Origin: Branchiostoma floridae
Lineage: Eukaryota; Chordata; Leptocardii; Amphioxiformes; Branchiostomatidae
Direction: 5' to 3'
DNA: 64,000 nucleotides
Assembly: GCF_000003815.2 (NCBI RefSeq)
Contig: NC_049980.1
Coordinates: 31,573,470-31,637,469 of the forward strand
This document shows positions 11,137-22,195 of the stretch, piece after piece. Each line of letters opens with the position of its first letter. The first letter of the stretch is position 1. A program made the translations under genes and the position numbers. The notes beneath the pieces were generated by a model, which saw only the letters and a program-made list of their open reading frames with translations, had not been told where the DNA came from and searched no databases.

Positions 11137-11700
11137 ATTTTATTGCTCTGTATTGAACTAACCTCTGTACAGCCTCTTGTCGCCACTTAAAGTGATACTG
11201 TAACTATAGGCAAAAACACAAACGTTTTTATCATTTTGTCTCACAAATGCTCTCATTGTGCAAGAGCGTGAGTTTTCTGCCAAAGTGAATGCTGTGGTAT
11301 GAATTAAAGACCGAGAGTTTTCTGTATTAGCTTTTACGCCTTTGTCTTTCCAAGACTCTGAATATAGACAAGCTGCAAAATCACATATCATATATTCATA
11401 TTGTGTTCCTCCGGATTTGTAATCACTGCATTATTGCCCTGCATTGAGCCAATCTCTGTACAGCCTTTTGGCGCCACTTAAAGTGATACTGTAACTATAG
11501 GGAAAAAAAAACATCGTTTTCTCTTACAGACGCAAATGCTCGCATTGTGCAATAGCATCTTTCACAAAGTTGTCTGGCCTACTGAATATCATGGCGTGAA
11601 TGAAAGATCGATACTTTTATGTATTTGTCTTTAGACTCTTTTATGTAGACATGCTGCAAAAATCTCATATCATAGAATCATATTATATCATAGGTTTTGT
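11137..11700. repeat. Imperfect tandem duplication, about 290-bp period
   Basis: Two copies each carry ctctgtacagcc, the phrase cgccacttaaagtgatactg and taactatag, beginning near 11137 and 11429. Each is followed by a diverged tail containing tctgc, cttttatgt/ctttac and gacatgctgcaaaa-type phrases. The divergence suggests an old local duplication. No gene is recognised in it. Confidence 0.7.
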
Positions 11701-12191
11701 GTAAGAAATGCCAGAATTCCTTTAAGATCTACGCAATTTTGGTCCGTCTACACTTGTTGTATTTTTTTTCTGCCTGTCAAACTCTCTCTCATTGGGTGCA
11801 GTTTTTCCATTATCCAAAGGGTTTATGCATCTGTGTGAATAAAGACATTATAACCGGTAACCTGTGTGTTTGTCGTCTGTTTCAACCCAATATGCAATGT
11901 AATAGCGTTAAGAGTCCTGCTGCTGCCCACTGTAGTCTGACTAAAATCGCGCCCCTGGCGGCCGACCTAATTACATAATGCTACAACGTTAAGAGTCCTG
12001 CTGCTGTTCACTGAAGATCAGACATGTCGTGCAGAAGCCAGTCAGTTAACACTCGTTCTCATTGAAATGTCGAAAATGGCCTTTTTTGGTCGAAAAATAA
12101 ATAGGCTTTATTTTCGGTGAAAACTACCTGGTTGTTTAGGAAAATTCCTCTTTTAACCAAAGCCAAAAAATGGCAACGTATTAGTTTCAAT

Positions 12192-13497
12192 GGCAAACGC
12201 ATCAGATCGCCCAAACTGTCGAAATTGCCCCTGAAATGGTCACAAACAATGCCAATGCGGTTTCCATCGAAAATCACGTTGAGTGCCGGTACGCCGACGG
12301 GTCCACAAAGCGGCAGGTCAAAGTACTGCAAGACATGGGGTTTGTCCGATGGGGGAAAACCAGCAAACATTAATGAAGTTGTCTGTTTCTTGTCAAAAAG
12401 AATGCCGTTTCCATTGGAAATCACGTCGAGTGCCGGTGGTTGGACCTGGCGTCGGCACCGCAAAAGAACCCACAGCGGCTCATCATCCGACAACACCGGG
12501 ACGCAGACGCAGCTCTTTTATGCCTTTTATCAACGTCTATGCCGACTTCTTATTGTTAGACAACTTCCTGTCCTCAATAAAAATGGGTCTCTAGTTGCCT
12601 TCTGTCTCATTCTTTTCGAGTTCACGGCCCAGTGCGCTACGTCCCTTATCACGTACAAGAAATTGATCCCTGACTATTACTTCCGGGTCATCTACAAGGC
12701 ATTTCCGCACGTCAGTGTGTAGCAAAAAGACGCCGGAGACTTTCTCTCATCTTTCCCATCGAGACGCCAGTTCCCGTTCTCAGCTGTTCTAGTCGCAGAT
12801 AACTGTCAGGTAAGCAGTGTTGACTGTGTACGACTGTGTAACGATGTCGAAGTAACCATTTTGCAATGGTATATAGTGTGTTGTTTGCGCAGAGCGATGA
12901 ATGTGTGACAAGAAGCATTCTTACTCAGTCTCAGGGAATTGGGGACATGCGTTGTCTTCCAAATTTAAAAGGTACAAAACTTCATCAAACGATACAAAGT
13001 AGTACACGCTCATACAATACAATTTAGAATCTCTGTAACTTCTAACACAGTACAGTTGGTCGAGTCCTGCTCAGTGCCATTTTAACCCAGTAGCACACAA
13101 ATAGGTTTTATAAAACCTCCTTGGTAAAATGCAGAAGATATGATATCGCGTCTAAGCAGCGTCACTTCCCGGCGGCATTGTCTGTCAACTCGCGTCTTGC
13201 GAAGAAACAATGGTCGATCATATGCCGCTGGCGTCTTAGATAGTGGAAATCCGACTTTCATGCAAACAACGCCTTTGTTAACCTCTTGAATCACAACCCA
13301 CAGGACAGAAAATATGTTTATATTATTAGCTTGTACGTCCGCGAACGTACATGTAACTTACTACAGAAGAAGCTTACTGCATCATGAGCACGTGGTTTCT
13401 GTAAGGGCGCGGCCACATAGGTCACGTGCTATCTCTGTACGTCTACTGAAAACTACCTTGATACACAAAATACAAAATCCTATGGTATCAAAATACA
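12192..13497. repeat. Segmental duplication, copy 2 (partner 733-2097)
   Basis: This is the copy that still drives an intact ZNF gene. It differs from copy 1 by sparse substitutions and by missing a short ctcacctcacctc-type stretch and one acttactactgaagtt stretch. Long frames are open on both strands within it (minus 12059-12496, plus 12117-12722). Most substitutions between the copies change residues in either frame, so I treat them as noncoding. Confidence 0.9.
12669..12809 (+). promoter_or_regulatory. Promoter and noncoding first exon of the 13-finger gene (module C)
   Basis: ETS-type ACTTCCGG is at 12679-12686 and the exon end is 12809 before GTAAGC. Modules A and C share TTCTAGTCGCAG, giving an in-frame TAG upstream of the spliced ATG. 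No TGACGTCA palindrome is visible upstream of this copy, unlike modules B, D, E and H. Confidence 0.75.
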
Positions 13498-14027
13498 GCG
13501 CGACCTACATATGACCGCGCCCTAAACATGATTCGCGAATTGGCTTTCAAAATCGACAACGCGGCAGACAAACGGGTTACCTTGGTTAGCTTGTTATTTT
13601 GCTGCCTGTATGGTGTGGTTTCATTGTAGTCTAGTCTGTCAACCTGCTCTATACGAAGAAGGACAAAATTCGTTTAAGAATTGTCATGCCTAAATGAACA
13701 TCGGATAATCATTTTGAGAATGTACGGTACTATTGTGTGGTATCATTAAGAAAATCAAACATCTCCCTAAAGAATAAAGCAAAATGCTTATTTAGCAACG
13801 TTTCACCGGGTCCGTTGTTTGAAACATGCCCCCAAATTTGTGGTATTGGGTGGCAGGAACGATGAAAGTTGAATATTTCTCAGTTACCTGTTTTAGTAGC
13901 AATGTTCACTCCATGCAAATGTTGTGATATGCATTATGGCATTCTACTATACTGCATACTACAAATTTTACAATAGACAATTTTTTCTATAGATTTTGTC
14001 TTCATTTTTGATTACAGAAAAGACTTG

Positions 14028-15176
14028 ATGGCGACGACAGACAGCGGTCGTAATGGCATAAGCAGCTGCAGGGGTTCAGTTGGGGCGTTCGCTCCGAGGT
14101 GCAAGGAGTGCGGTAAACAGTTCAGTACATCAAGTAAGCTGAAGAGACACGTGCGGACTCACACTGGAGAGAAACCCTACAAGTGTGAGGAGTGCAGCAA
14201 GCAGTTCAGTGAGCTGGGTAGTCTGAAGAAACACATGCGGACTCACACTGGAGAGAAACCCTACAGGTGTGAGGAGTGCAGCAGGCAGTTCAGTGAGCTG
14301 GGTAGTCTGGAGAAACACATGCGGACTCACACTGGAGAGAAACCCTACAAATGTGAGGAGTGCTGCAAGCAGTTTAGTCAGCTGGGTCTTCTGAAGACTC
14401 ACATGCGGACTCACACAGGGGAGAAACCCTATAAGTGTGAGGAGTGCGACAAGCAGTTCAGTGTGCTGGGTAACCTGAAGAGACACATGCAGACTCACGC
14501 AGGGGAGAAACCCTACAAGTGTGAGGAGTGCAGCAAGCAGTTCAGTGAGCTGGATAGTCTGAAGAAACACATGCGGACTCACACGGGAGAGAAACCCTAC
14601 AGGTGTGAGGAGTGCGACAAGCAGTTCAGTGAGCTGGGTAGTCTGAAGAAACACATGAGGACTCACACAGGGGAGAAGCCCTACAGGTGTGAGGAGTGCA
14701 GCAAGCAGTTCAGTGAGCTGGGTAGTCTGAAGAAACACATGCGGACTCACACTGGAGAGAAACCCTACAGGTGTGAGGAGTGCAGCAGGCAGTTCAGTGA
14801 GCTGGGTAGTCTGGAGAAACACATGCGGACTCACACTGGAGAGAAACCCTACAAATGTGAGGAGTGCTGCAAGCAGTTTAGTCAGCTGGGTCATCTGAAG
14901 ACTCACATGCGGACTCACACAGGGGAGAAACCCTATAAGTGTGAGGAGTGCGACAAGCAGTTCAGTGAGCTGGGTAGTCTGGAGAAACACATGCGGACTC
15001 ACACTGGAGAGAAACCCTACAAATGTGAGGAGTGCTGCAAGCAGTTTAGTCAGCTGGGTCATCTGAAGATACATATGAGGACTCACACAGGGGAGAAACC
15101 CTATAAGTGTGAGGAGTGCGACAAGCAGTTCAGTGTGCTGGGTAACCTGAAGAGACACGTGGAAACACACTTGTGA
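14028..15176 (+). CDS. C2H2 zinc-finger protein, 13 fingers
   Basis: The single coding exon follows the acceptor gattacag|aaaagacttg (exon from 14018). The start is ATG at 14028; the codon before it is TTG. The leader (MATTDSGRNG, then RGSVGAFAPRCKEC) is diverged from that of the other genes. Thirteen fingers follow. Fingers 3-4, 9-10 and 11-12 are copies of one two-finger block (SELGSLEKH followed by CCKQFSQLG). Four fingers (2, 3, 8 and 9) have almost the same recognition helix SELGSL, pointing to recent internal amplification. CEECCKQF fingers carry an extra cysteine beside the zinc ligand. The predicted product of 382 residues ends VETHL. A DNA-binding role is inferred from the family. 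Confidence 0.92.
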   Translation: MATTDSGRNGISSCRGSVGAFAPRCKECGKQFSTSSKLKRHVRTHTGEKPYKCEECSKQFSELGSLKKHMRTHTGEKPYRCEECSRQFSELGSLEKHMRTHTGEKPYKCEECCKQFSQLGLLKTHMRTHTGEKPYKCEECDKQFSVLGNLKRHMQTHAGEKPYKCEECSKQFSELDSLKKHMRTHTGEKPYRCEECDKQFSELGSLKKHMRTHTGEKPYRCEECSKQFSELGSLKKHMRTHTGEKPYRCEECSRQFSELGSLEKHMRTHTGEKPYKCEECCKQFSQLGHLKTHMRTHTGEKPYKCEECDKQFSELGSLEKHMRTHTGEKPYKCEECCKQFSQLGHLKIHMRTHTGEKPYKCEECDKQFSVLGNLKRHVETHL

Positions 15177-16260
15177 CAGATTCAATAGGACTGGCGCGAA
15201 ATTTACTGACATCATAAGTACGCCGCAAACGGTTTCTAAACTTCATTTTGTGCTTCCTTTTGGTAATGTAGTAAACAGTTTTCGAATGTGTTCTATACTA
15301 CACTGTCCATTGCTGCCCTTTCTCTTATTTTCAAAGTTCATGATATCAGTGTTAGGGGAAACCTTTTTTGGTTTCTTCGTATCTAAATTGAGTTTTCTGC
15401 TTCATTAATGAGGTAGCATGTTGTTTATTGCTCCTTATATGACAGCATAATTTTTAACCCGAACGTTCAACTGTGTTGGTACAAAAGTCATTCTGAATAT
15501 GGTTGAATTGTAATTTCCAACACAAGAATTGGACTCACTCCAAATTTTCATCTGACTAACTCTAGATTTCGTCAAGAATGACACGTTATGTAGATAGCGC
15601 ACTTGGCTCGGTGAGCAGTGGATCATAAGTCGCAGAAAGTTGTATAATTTTTCATTTCTTTTTGCTTGTAGCTTTCTTTCTTGATTGAATTGTACTGTAA
15701 CAGTGTATAGACCTACTATTGGGGTAGTTGTAGAGATGATAGACACAGGGATATGTTTATTAATGTCCGTTCTGTTACAATTGCTTATGCCATTTATTTC
15801 GGTATTTCGAATTTTGTTATTGTAGCTGTAGATATATTCAGTAGAAACTGATTTCAATAGAAGTAGAAGTATTGTAGGCTTCTTGCGTGTGCTTATTTAT
15901 TCAGTTCACAGATATTAAGGTAAAGTTTTTGTCATACCATCATACCTATTTCTCATATGACAGCACCACTTTTTTTACTTGTTGTATCTGTTCTTTTTAA
16001 GTACGTTCAAGTGGTGAGGGCTACTAATTTGATTTTATTGTTGTAGCTGTAAGTAAGCAAGTAAGTAAGTTGTAGCTGAGATGTTGTTAATGTTTATTTA
16101 GATCCCCTTTGTTACAATTTTGTGGGTTGTTGTTTTATAGGTCAAGTTTAATTGTAGCAGTTTAGACCTGCCAGTAACCGTCATTGTAGCTGTAGATAAT
16201 GTAGGCACATGGTAACAAACTCTTCGATGTATACAGGTAGATGTATTTGTAGGTCTCTTG
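15177..16260 (+). other. 3' region of the 13-finger gene
   Basis: No coding sequence. It carries several copies of the ttgtagctgtaga phrase typical of this family's 3' regions, a gtaagtaagcaagtaagtaagt short repeat near 16050, and then the transposon at 16261, which interrupts the tail before its AATAAA at 16785. Confidence 0.6.
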
Positions 16261-16747
16261 TACTCTCCAAGCAGAGGTCGAGTCGCGGAGATATACTAGT
16301 AGTCGAAAAAAATNNNNNNNNNNNNNNNNNNNNNNNNNNNNNNNNNNNNNNNNNNNNNNNNNNNNNNNNNNNNNNNNNNNNNNNNNNNNNNNNNNNNNNN
16401 NNNNNNNNNNNNNNNNNNNNNNNNNNNNNNNNNNNNNNNNNNNNNNNNNNNNNNNNNNNNNNNNNNNNNNNNNNNNNNNNNNNNNNNNNNNNNNNNNNNN
16501 NNNNNNNNNNNNNNNNNNNNNNNNNNNNNNNNNNNNNNNNNNNNNNNNNNNNNNNNNNNNNNNNNNNNNNNNNNNNNNNNNNNNNNNNNNNNNNNNNNNN
16601 NNNNNNNNNNNNNNNNNNNNNNNNNNNNNNNNNNNNNNNNNNNNNNNNNNNNNNNNNNNNNNNNNNNNNNNNNNNNNNNNNNNNNNNNNNNNNNNNNNNN
16701 NNNNNNNNNNNNNNNNTCTCCGCGACTCGACCTCTGCTTGGAGAGTA
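16261..16747. mobile_element. Inverted-repeat transposon interrupted by an assembly gap
   Basis: TACTCTCCAAGCAGAGGTCG and the next dozen bases at the left end are inverted exactly at the right end (16717-16747). The 9-bp target-site duplication GGTCTCTTG lies at 16252-16260 and 16748-16756. An 86-bp relative is at 41786 and a 162-bp relative at 20356. The gap lies between the arms, so true length and any coding content are unknown. An 8-9 bp duplication fits hAT or Mutator-like elements. Confidence 0.85.
16314..16716. other. Assembly gap (403 N)
   Basis: A run of N inside the transposon at 16261-16747. Frames that appear open across it are artefacts. Confidence 1.
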
Positions 16748-16784
16748 GGTCTCTTGTTTATGCTTGTGTATTCAACTCGAAAGA

Positions 16785-16790
16785 AATAAA
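16785..16790 (+). terminator. Polyadenylation signal, 13-finger gene
   Basis: AATAAA in a gaaataaagtaaaattgtcat context, matching the AATAAAGTTTTTTTTGT tails elsewhere. It is displaced downstream by the inserted transposon. Confidence 0.5.
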
Positions 16791-17228
16791 GTAAAATTGT
16801 CATAAAAGTGAATGTAACAAATCAAAGTATTTACTTCAACGTGTTTAGTTTTGGTGTATCGTATTATCTGGATGTCTAACCTATATCAACGTGTTTAGTT
16901 TCAATAGCGAAAATAACATGAAAGAAAAATGAAACGGAAATAATTCCCATCCTTGTTATAGCCATGATTGAATAGTGCTGAAGGCGCACATCTCTTTAAG
17001 GCCTAGGTCACAACTGGAAAAAGGGGCGCTGCCGGGCAGTTCACTGGCTGTTATTTGGCACTTTTGGGCGTGGCCCTGTGGGACACCTCGCGACTGCCGG
17101 GGTATTTTGAGGTGCCGAGACCCTGGTTCAATTTAAGTCTGACTTAAAATGAACCAGGGACCCGCTCGTACAACCACCCCGCGACCTTATCGTGACAACA
17201 CCGAGAGGGACCCCTCCAGTTGCCGGTG

Positions 17229-17342
17229 TCACAGCGATTCCCCCCCCCCCCCCCGGAAAAAAATCGCTAGTGATTTCGCCCTCCCCGGCTAGTGATCTCG
17301 CCCCCCCCTACCTCGCCCCCCATTAGCGACCCCCCCCCCCCA
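17229..17342. repeat. C-rich low-complexity tract
   Basis: Homopolymer C runs of up to about 14 interleaved with cgctagtgatttcgccct and ctcgcccccc phrases. No gene is visible from 16800 to 17900. Confidence 0.8.
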
Positions 17343-17927
17343 AACACACACAAAAAGGCTCCTCCTTGCAAAATGGACTGTTTCAAAATTGAATGTGAAA
17401 AAAAAGATCCTATTTGAGAAGGACCCGGAATTACGGTTCTTTCATACTGGTACTGTTATTCCTTGATTACAGCACACACACAACATGCTAGTGATTCGCA
17501 CATTAACAAAGAAGACACCGTTGTTCTTCAAGACAGAAAGTTTTTATTTCAAAAACGGAAATTGTGTCGTATTTTCTCTACAAATTGAACACGTTATGTA
17601 AACTTTGGTATTACATACCCACAGCAGACAAAAGCGTGGTTTTCCCGTTTATGTATACAAGACAAGGGCAGTTACTGTACGTATTCAAGATTGTCACAAG
17701 TATTATCAATCTTAATACAAACAGACCTCACTAAACAAAACTTCTTTACCAAAATATGCTTATCAGCACTGTCCTACTCAGCCGTTTTCAGTGAAGTGTA
17801 TGTTTGTAAAATCCAATTGGATAGCATGGCTTTACTGCAATGACATTATCAGTACAAATACATATAAAGTTATGTACATTGTATTCAGACAAGAAGGATC
17901 GCATTGTTTTTATACTTCTAATTACCT

Positions 17928-18826
17928 TCGCCAAGAAGGTTATATTTTGGGTAGCGTTTGTATCTATCTATCTATCTATCTATGTTTGTAGAAGACAAGC
18001 ATAACTCAAGAACGCCTGGATGGATTGTATTCATATTTGTATGTGGGTAGGTCTTGATGAGACCTGGAAACGATTAGATTTTGTAAAGGTACTGCAGCGG
18101 AACTTCCGGATTTGATATTTTGAGTTCTGAACATGCTGCGGCTATGATTTTTGAGTGGTAGATAGATCTTGATGCCTAAAGTAAGTGGTATAGGTTTGGG
18201 TCCCCTAGCGGCTTGTTTAGGAACTGTAGGGCAGGTTTAGTCTGAAACTTTGAAAGGGAATAACTCAAGAAGGGGTTGACGGATTTTCATGATTTTTTTT
18301 GGATTTAGATAGCTTAAGTAATGCTTCATATAATAACATAATTAATTATGCAAATTTCAATCAAATTTGCATAATTAATTAGGAAATCGTCTAAACATGC
18401 TCAGTTTAATTATCAGACTATTGTAACTTGTGACATTTGTAATTTAGAAAGAGAAAAATATTGATAGATATTATGCAAAATAAAGACATAATTTGCATAA
18501 TTAATGAGAAAATGCTGTAATGCCATTGTGGTAAATGACGGGAACTTCTTACTTGTAGTATTTGGAAGTTATGTACAGGTGAACATCTTTGAACATTAAT
18601 TATGCAAATGAGGACCTTATTAGCATAAATTATTGGAAAACGCAATTAAAGCATTCTTTCTTAGCAACTAAGACTGCTATGTCATTTAGTGGAGATGATC
18701 AAGTTATATAATGTATGCAAATGAGAGCTTTACTTGCATAATTAATGACAAGCACAATTAATACTGTAACAGCAGTTGTAAAAGATAGAATCATCTGGCG
18801 AAGGTATGGGGTCGTGGAACTCTAGT
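17928..18826. repeat. Interspersed AT-rich element with CCTTCGCC/GGCGAAGG ends
   Basis: It starts CCTTCGCCAAGAAGGTTATA, has a tatctatctatc run and an ataactcaagaacgcctgga phrase, then many gcataattaatta/atgcaaat blocks, and ends in GGCGAAGGTATGGGGTCGTG near 18826. Related copies are at 35344-35930 and 36228-37925. It has no coding capacity, so it is a nonautonomous element of unassigned class. It ends 13 bp before the CRE of module D. Confidence 0.75.
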
Positions 18827-18838
18827 TAGCTAATACAT

Positions 18839-19339
18839 TGACGTCATCTGGTCACCACTAGACGGTCATGTTAGCAGAACACCGTATTTATGCGCGATCC
18901 CCAGGGTCCATGACGCGGGTACATAAAGTAGTACGGATAAACTTGTTGAAGGTGAGTTAAAAAGCCTTATTTGAGAGGCAGCTAGATATACTAGTATAGT
19001 AGTAACCTGTACTGCGTGGTCACGGAAGGTGTCGACTCTGAGACTGTATGGTTTGGATTGTGAAAGTTTTCTATTTTGTATATAAATGCGCCCCATTACG
19101 CAACTGCCCTTCTAGTGTGAGCCGGCTGCAGTTATGTGACCTTCGCAGGGCGGCGTTTCAAAGTGGGCGTGAGTGCTACGACAAGAAGCTGACCCCATGC
19201 TATGTACTTCCGGGTCATTCACAGAGCATTTCCGCCCGTTTGTTCACACCAAACAGACGCCGGAGGCCTTCGCTCGCTCTTCTTCCTTTTGAGACGCCAG
19301 TTCTCGTTCTGTCCTGTTCTAATCGCAGATAACTGTCAG
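18839..19339 (+). promoter_or_regulatory. Split promoter and first exon of the 8-finger gene (module D)
   Basis: TGACGTCA is at 18839-18846 and ACTTCCGG at 19206-19213, 367 bp apart, where other modules have 72-81 bp. About 290 bp of unrelated sequence separates the CRE-side block (ending near 18875) from the ETS-side block (from about 19190). The exon ends at 19339 before GTAAGG. Confidence 0.75.
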
Positions 19340-19819
19340 GTAAGGAGTGTTGACGACTTTCTGTGTAAGGTTGTGTAACGATATCGAAGTACAGAACTAC
19401 AAGTAACGATTTCACGATGGATAATAGTATTTTCTTTGTGCGGGGACGATGAACGGATGATACCGACAGTTATTTGGGGGCTACTGGACAAATGACACTA
19501 TATTATATATGGCAGGACTAAAAAAAACAAGTATATTGTGTAAGAAGTGATAAGAATTTAGATTGAATTTCATAAATACGTGTGTCTGTACCCAAACACA
19601 CTTGAGTACATTCCGAGAGACCAAGGACCTCCTTGGAGAGACACAACGAACGTCAGTTCCGTCTATCTGCCCGGTGTAAGAATAATTTTCCACCAAAGAA
19701 TTTCTCACGTCGTGACGGTAAAGGTTATCCCCACCTAGCGTACGAAATATTGAGATTAGCAATGTCAAAATTTGTAACGTTTCTTTCCTTTTGTTGGATT
19801 GCTTTTGGTAAAATGCTGA

Positions 19820-20030
19820 AAATTCGCTGTGATTTTCCGTCCAGATGCCGTCCTTTTCCCGGCGGCGTTGTCTGTTGAATACTGCAAGTAGACAATGCCT
19901 CCATAGCAGTCTGTCTGGGCCTTTTGTTGGGCTTATAGATTCTCTCTTTGCTGATGGCTTCTTTTTGTACTGGGTCATTGTGCAGCCGGCCTAAATTCGG
20001 CCGGCCGGTGGTACACAAGGAAGGCATCAG
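19820..20030. repeat. Intron repeat shared with 3990-4210
   Basis: Phrases such as gattttccgtccagatg, cctccatagc, gtctgtctgggccttttgtt and gatggcttctttttgtactg occur in the same order as in the intron of the 17-finger gene. This reflects either a shared ancestral intron or the same element in both. It includes a ggccggccgg palindrome near 19998. Confidence 0.6.
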
Positions 20031-20225
20031 CAAACAGAAAACATCAATCGATTCTGGGATTCTCCACACTATGTACTCTGTACGTATACTTAAATAATAG
20101 TATTGATTTCGTAATCCATAGTGTTTCATCGCCTTTTTTTAAAAATAAAATGCTGAAAATTTGACGTTGACGTGATTTTCTGTCCAAACGGCGTTTTTTC
20201 CCCGAGGGTATTGTCTGCTAAAACT

Positions 20226-20700
20226 TGTGTATTAAACTAGCGGAACTCAAATACACCGCTTCTGTATTGGCCCAATTCAAATACGCCGCTTGTGTATTAG
20301 CCCGACTCAAATACGCCACTTGTATATTGGCGAAACTCAGTTACGCCACTTGTGTTACTCTCCAAGCAGAGGTTAGGCTCCGGTTGCTTTTTGACGTTTT
20401 TGTTATGCGTTTTCATCGGGCTTTCTACTTTGTACCGTTTTGATGTCTCGCAGCCCAATGAAAACGCATAAAAAAGCGTTAGAAAGCAGTCTGAGCCTAG
20501 CCTCTGCTTTGAGAGTAACTTGTGTATTGGCGGAACTCAAATACGCCGCTTGTGTATTGGCGGAACTCAAATACGCCGCTTGTGTATTGGCGGCACTCAA
20601 TTACGCCGCTTGTGTATTGGCGGCACTCAAGTACGCCGCTTGTGTATTGGCGGAACTCAAATACGCCGCTTATGTACTGGCGGAACTCGAGTAAAAAATT
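20226..20700. repeat. 30-bp minisatellite split by a MITE
   Basis: The unit is on the theme cttgtgtattggcggaactc followed by aaatacgccg. About four diverged units lie left of 20348 and about six more uniform units right of 20518. All three frames are open on the plus strand in the right block, as expected of a 30-bp unit without stops. It is intronic in the 8-finger gene. Confidence 0.9.
20356..20517. mobile_element. 162-bp MITE with 8-bp target-site duplication
   Basis: The terminal repeat TACTCTCCAAGCAGAGG is inverted as CCTCTGCTTTGAGAGTA. ACTTGTGT is duplicated at 20348-20355 and 20518-20525. The arms extend inward (ttaggctc/gagcctag, tatgcgtttt/aaaacgcata), giving a hairpin. It is inserted inside one unit of the minisatellite. 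Confidence 0.9.
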
Positions 20701-20769
20701 ACTACTAGTATACGCCACTCGCAATGTTGTCTTGGATAAATGGAATCCTTTTTTATGTAAAACAACGCC

Positions 20770-22150
20770 ATGAACTGTTTACCTCTTGAATCACATTATC
20801 ACAGGGCAGAAAATGAGTTCCTAAGCTTCTACGACTGATTTTAAAAGCTGTGGGACTAATGAAGTTTAGAACTACGCTCGCGAACCAAGGAGGTTGAATC
20901 TTTAACTCCCTTTGCAAACGTAATCATAATGTGAACAAATACAGCATATTTGAACCATCTTCCAACCTATCTGAAAATAGACTGTTCCAAAAGAGAGTAT
21001 AGAAAAAAACCAGTCCCCCGTACGAAAATTATTCATAAGGACCTTTCACTTAAAACTGACCAGTTTCAAAACACGTCGACTAAAAATTGGACTTGCATAC
21101 AATTACCACGGTCCAGAATTGAATTTTTAAACATTCATCCATTCGTCTATTCGAGATCTCGAGAATGGACAGTTCCATTGGTACCCACATATTAAATCCA
21201 AAAACACTTTCGGTAAAAAAAAAAAAGAATTTTGAATCACCACTTCAGTACAAAATTGATCTTAAAAGTTTCCCTTTGTGAAAGAATGAACTCTCCCAGC
21301 AACACCTTTATGAAAGCTGAAGCAGTCCAAAAACACGTCAGCTCAAAATACTAAGCTCAAAAAATGAAAAACGCATTTTCCAAAGTCACCCCAGTCCAAA
21401 AATGAATTTTACCCCCGTCCCTGCATAAATAGACTCCTCCAGTGCACCCCTTGTGAAAGAGTGAAATAGACGAGTCCAAAAACAGTTCTACTCAAAACAT
21501 GGGCTTTTGTTTAATAAACCCAGCTTAACTGAATTTAAAAAAGTCCTATTTAGACCCAAGAAATCAAATCGTTATTATATACTGAAAGATGAAAATAAAA
21601 AACCTTTGTGCGAAAATTGTTTTGCGGTATTGTTAAAAAAACAGAGATTTCTGTAAAGAATGAAACAATAATGCTCTTTTAGTTGCCCTTAACCGGATCC
21701 ATTGTTTCCAGCATGACACCTATATATGTGGGTTTAGGTTGCGGAAACGATGTCATGTAATAAGGTTCTTTTGGCACAACCAAAGGAGTACTTACTTCCA
21801 AAGCTTCGGTGTCTATCAGACACCATCATCAGGGTAGAATGACTGGAAACTACTTCTTGCTTCTACTTATAGCCGATGTAGGTGGCGCTGCAAGAATGTC
21901 GAATCTTACTACATGTATATGAATAATTGCCAACCTGATCAAACTCGCTATCATGGAAAACTCGCTATCACGGCAAACTCCCTTCCTCAACAAACTCCCT
22001 TTCCCGCCACAATAGAACATAGCCAACGTTGAAAATCGCGGACCAACGCCCCCCCCCCCCCAAAAAAAAACCCAGCCCCGTTCCGAAGACTGCAAGGGAG
22101 TCTAGTAATGTGTATTAAAACACTACTGAAGACTTATCATCGACCAATTT
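20770..22150. other. Intron of the 8-finger gene, no gene seen
   Basis: A-rich sequence with a recurring agtccaaaaa-type phrase at 20975-21600 and no recognisable protein. A fragment at 21760-21850 (cttccaaagcttcggtgtct, then atcagacaccatcatcaggg) looks like the end of a dispersed retroelement but could not be assigned. A C-run/A-run lies at 22050. Confidence 0.4.
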
Positions 22151-22195
22151 TCATTGAATCTATTTTTTGTTCACTATAGTAACAAAAGTGACTTG

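Noticed and set aside
16162..16803. Frames spanning the N gap on both strands
   Set aside because: Openness across N is an artefact, and the known flanks are transposon terminal repeats.
20440..20773. Overlapping plus- and minus-strand frames of YWRNSNTPL or CIGGTQIRRL type repeats
   Set aside because: They are translations of the 30-bp minisatellite in all frames.
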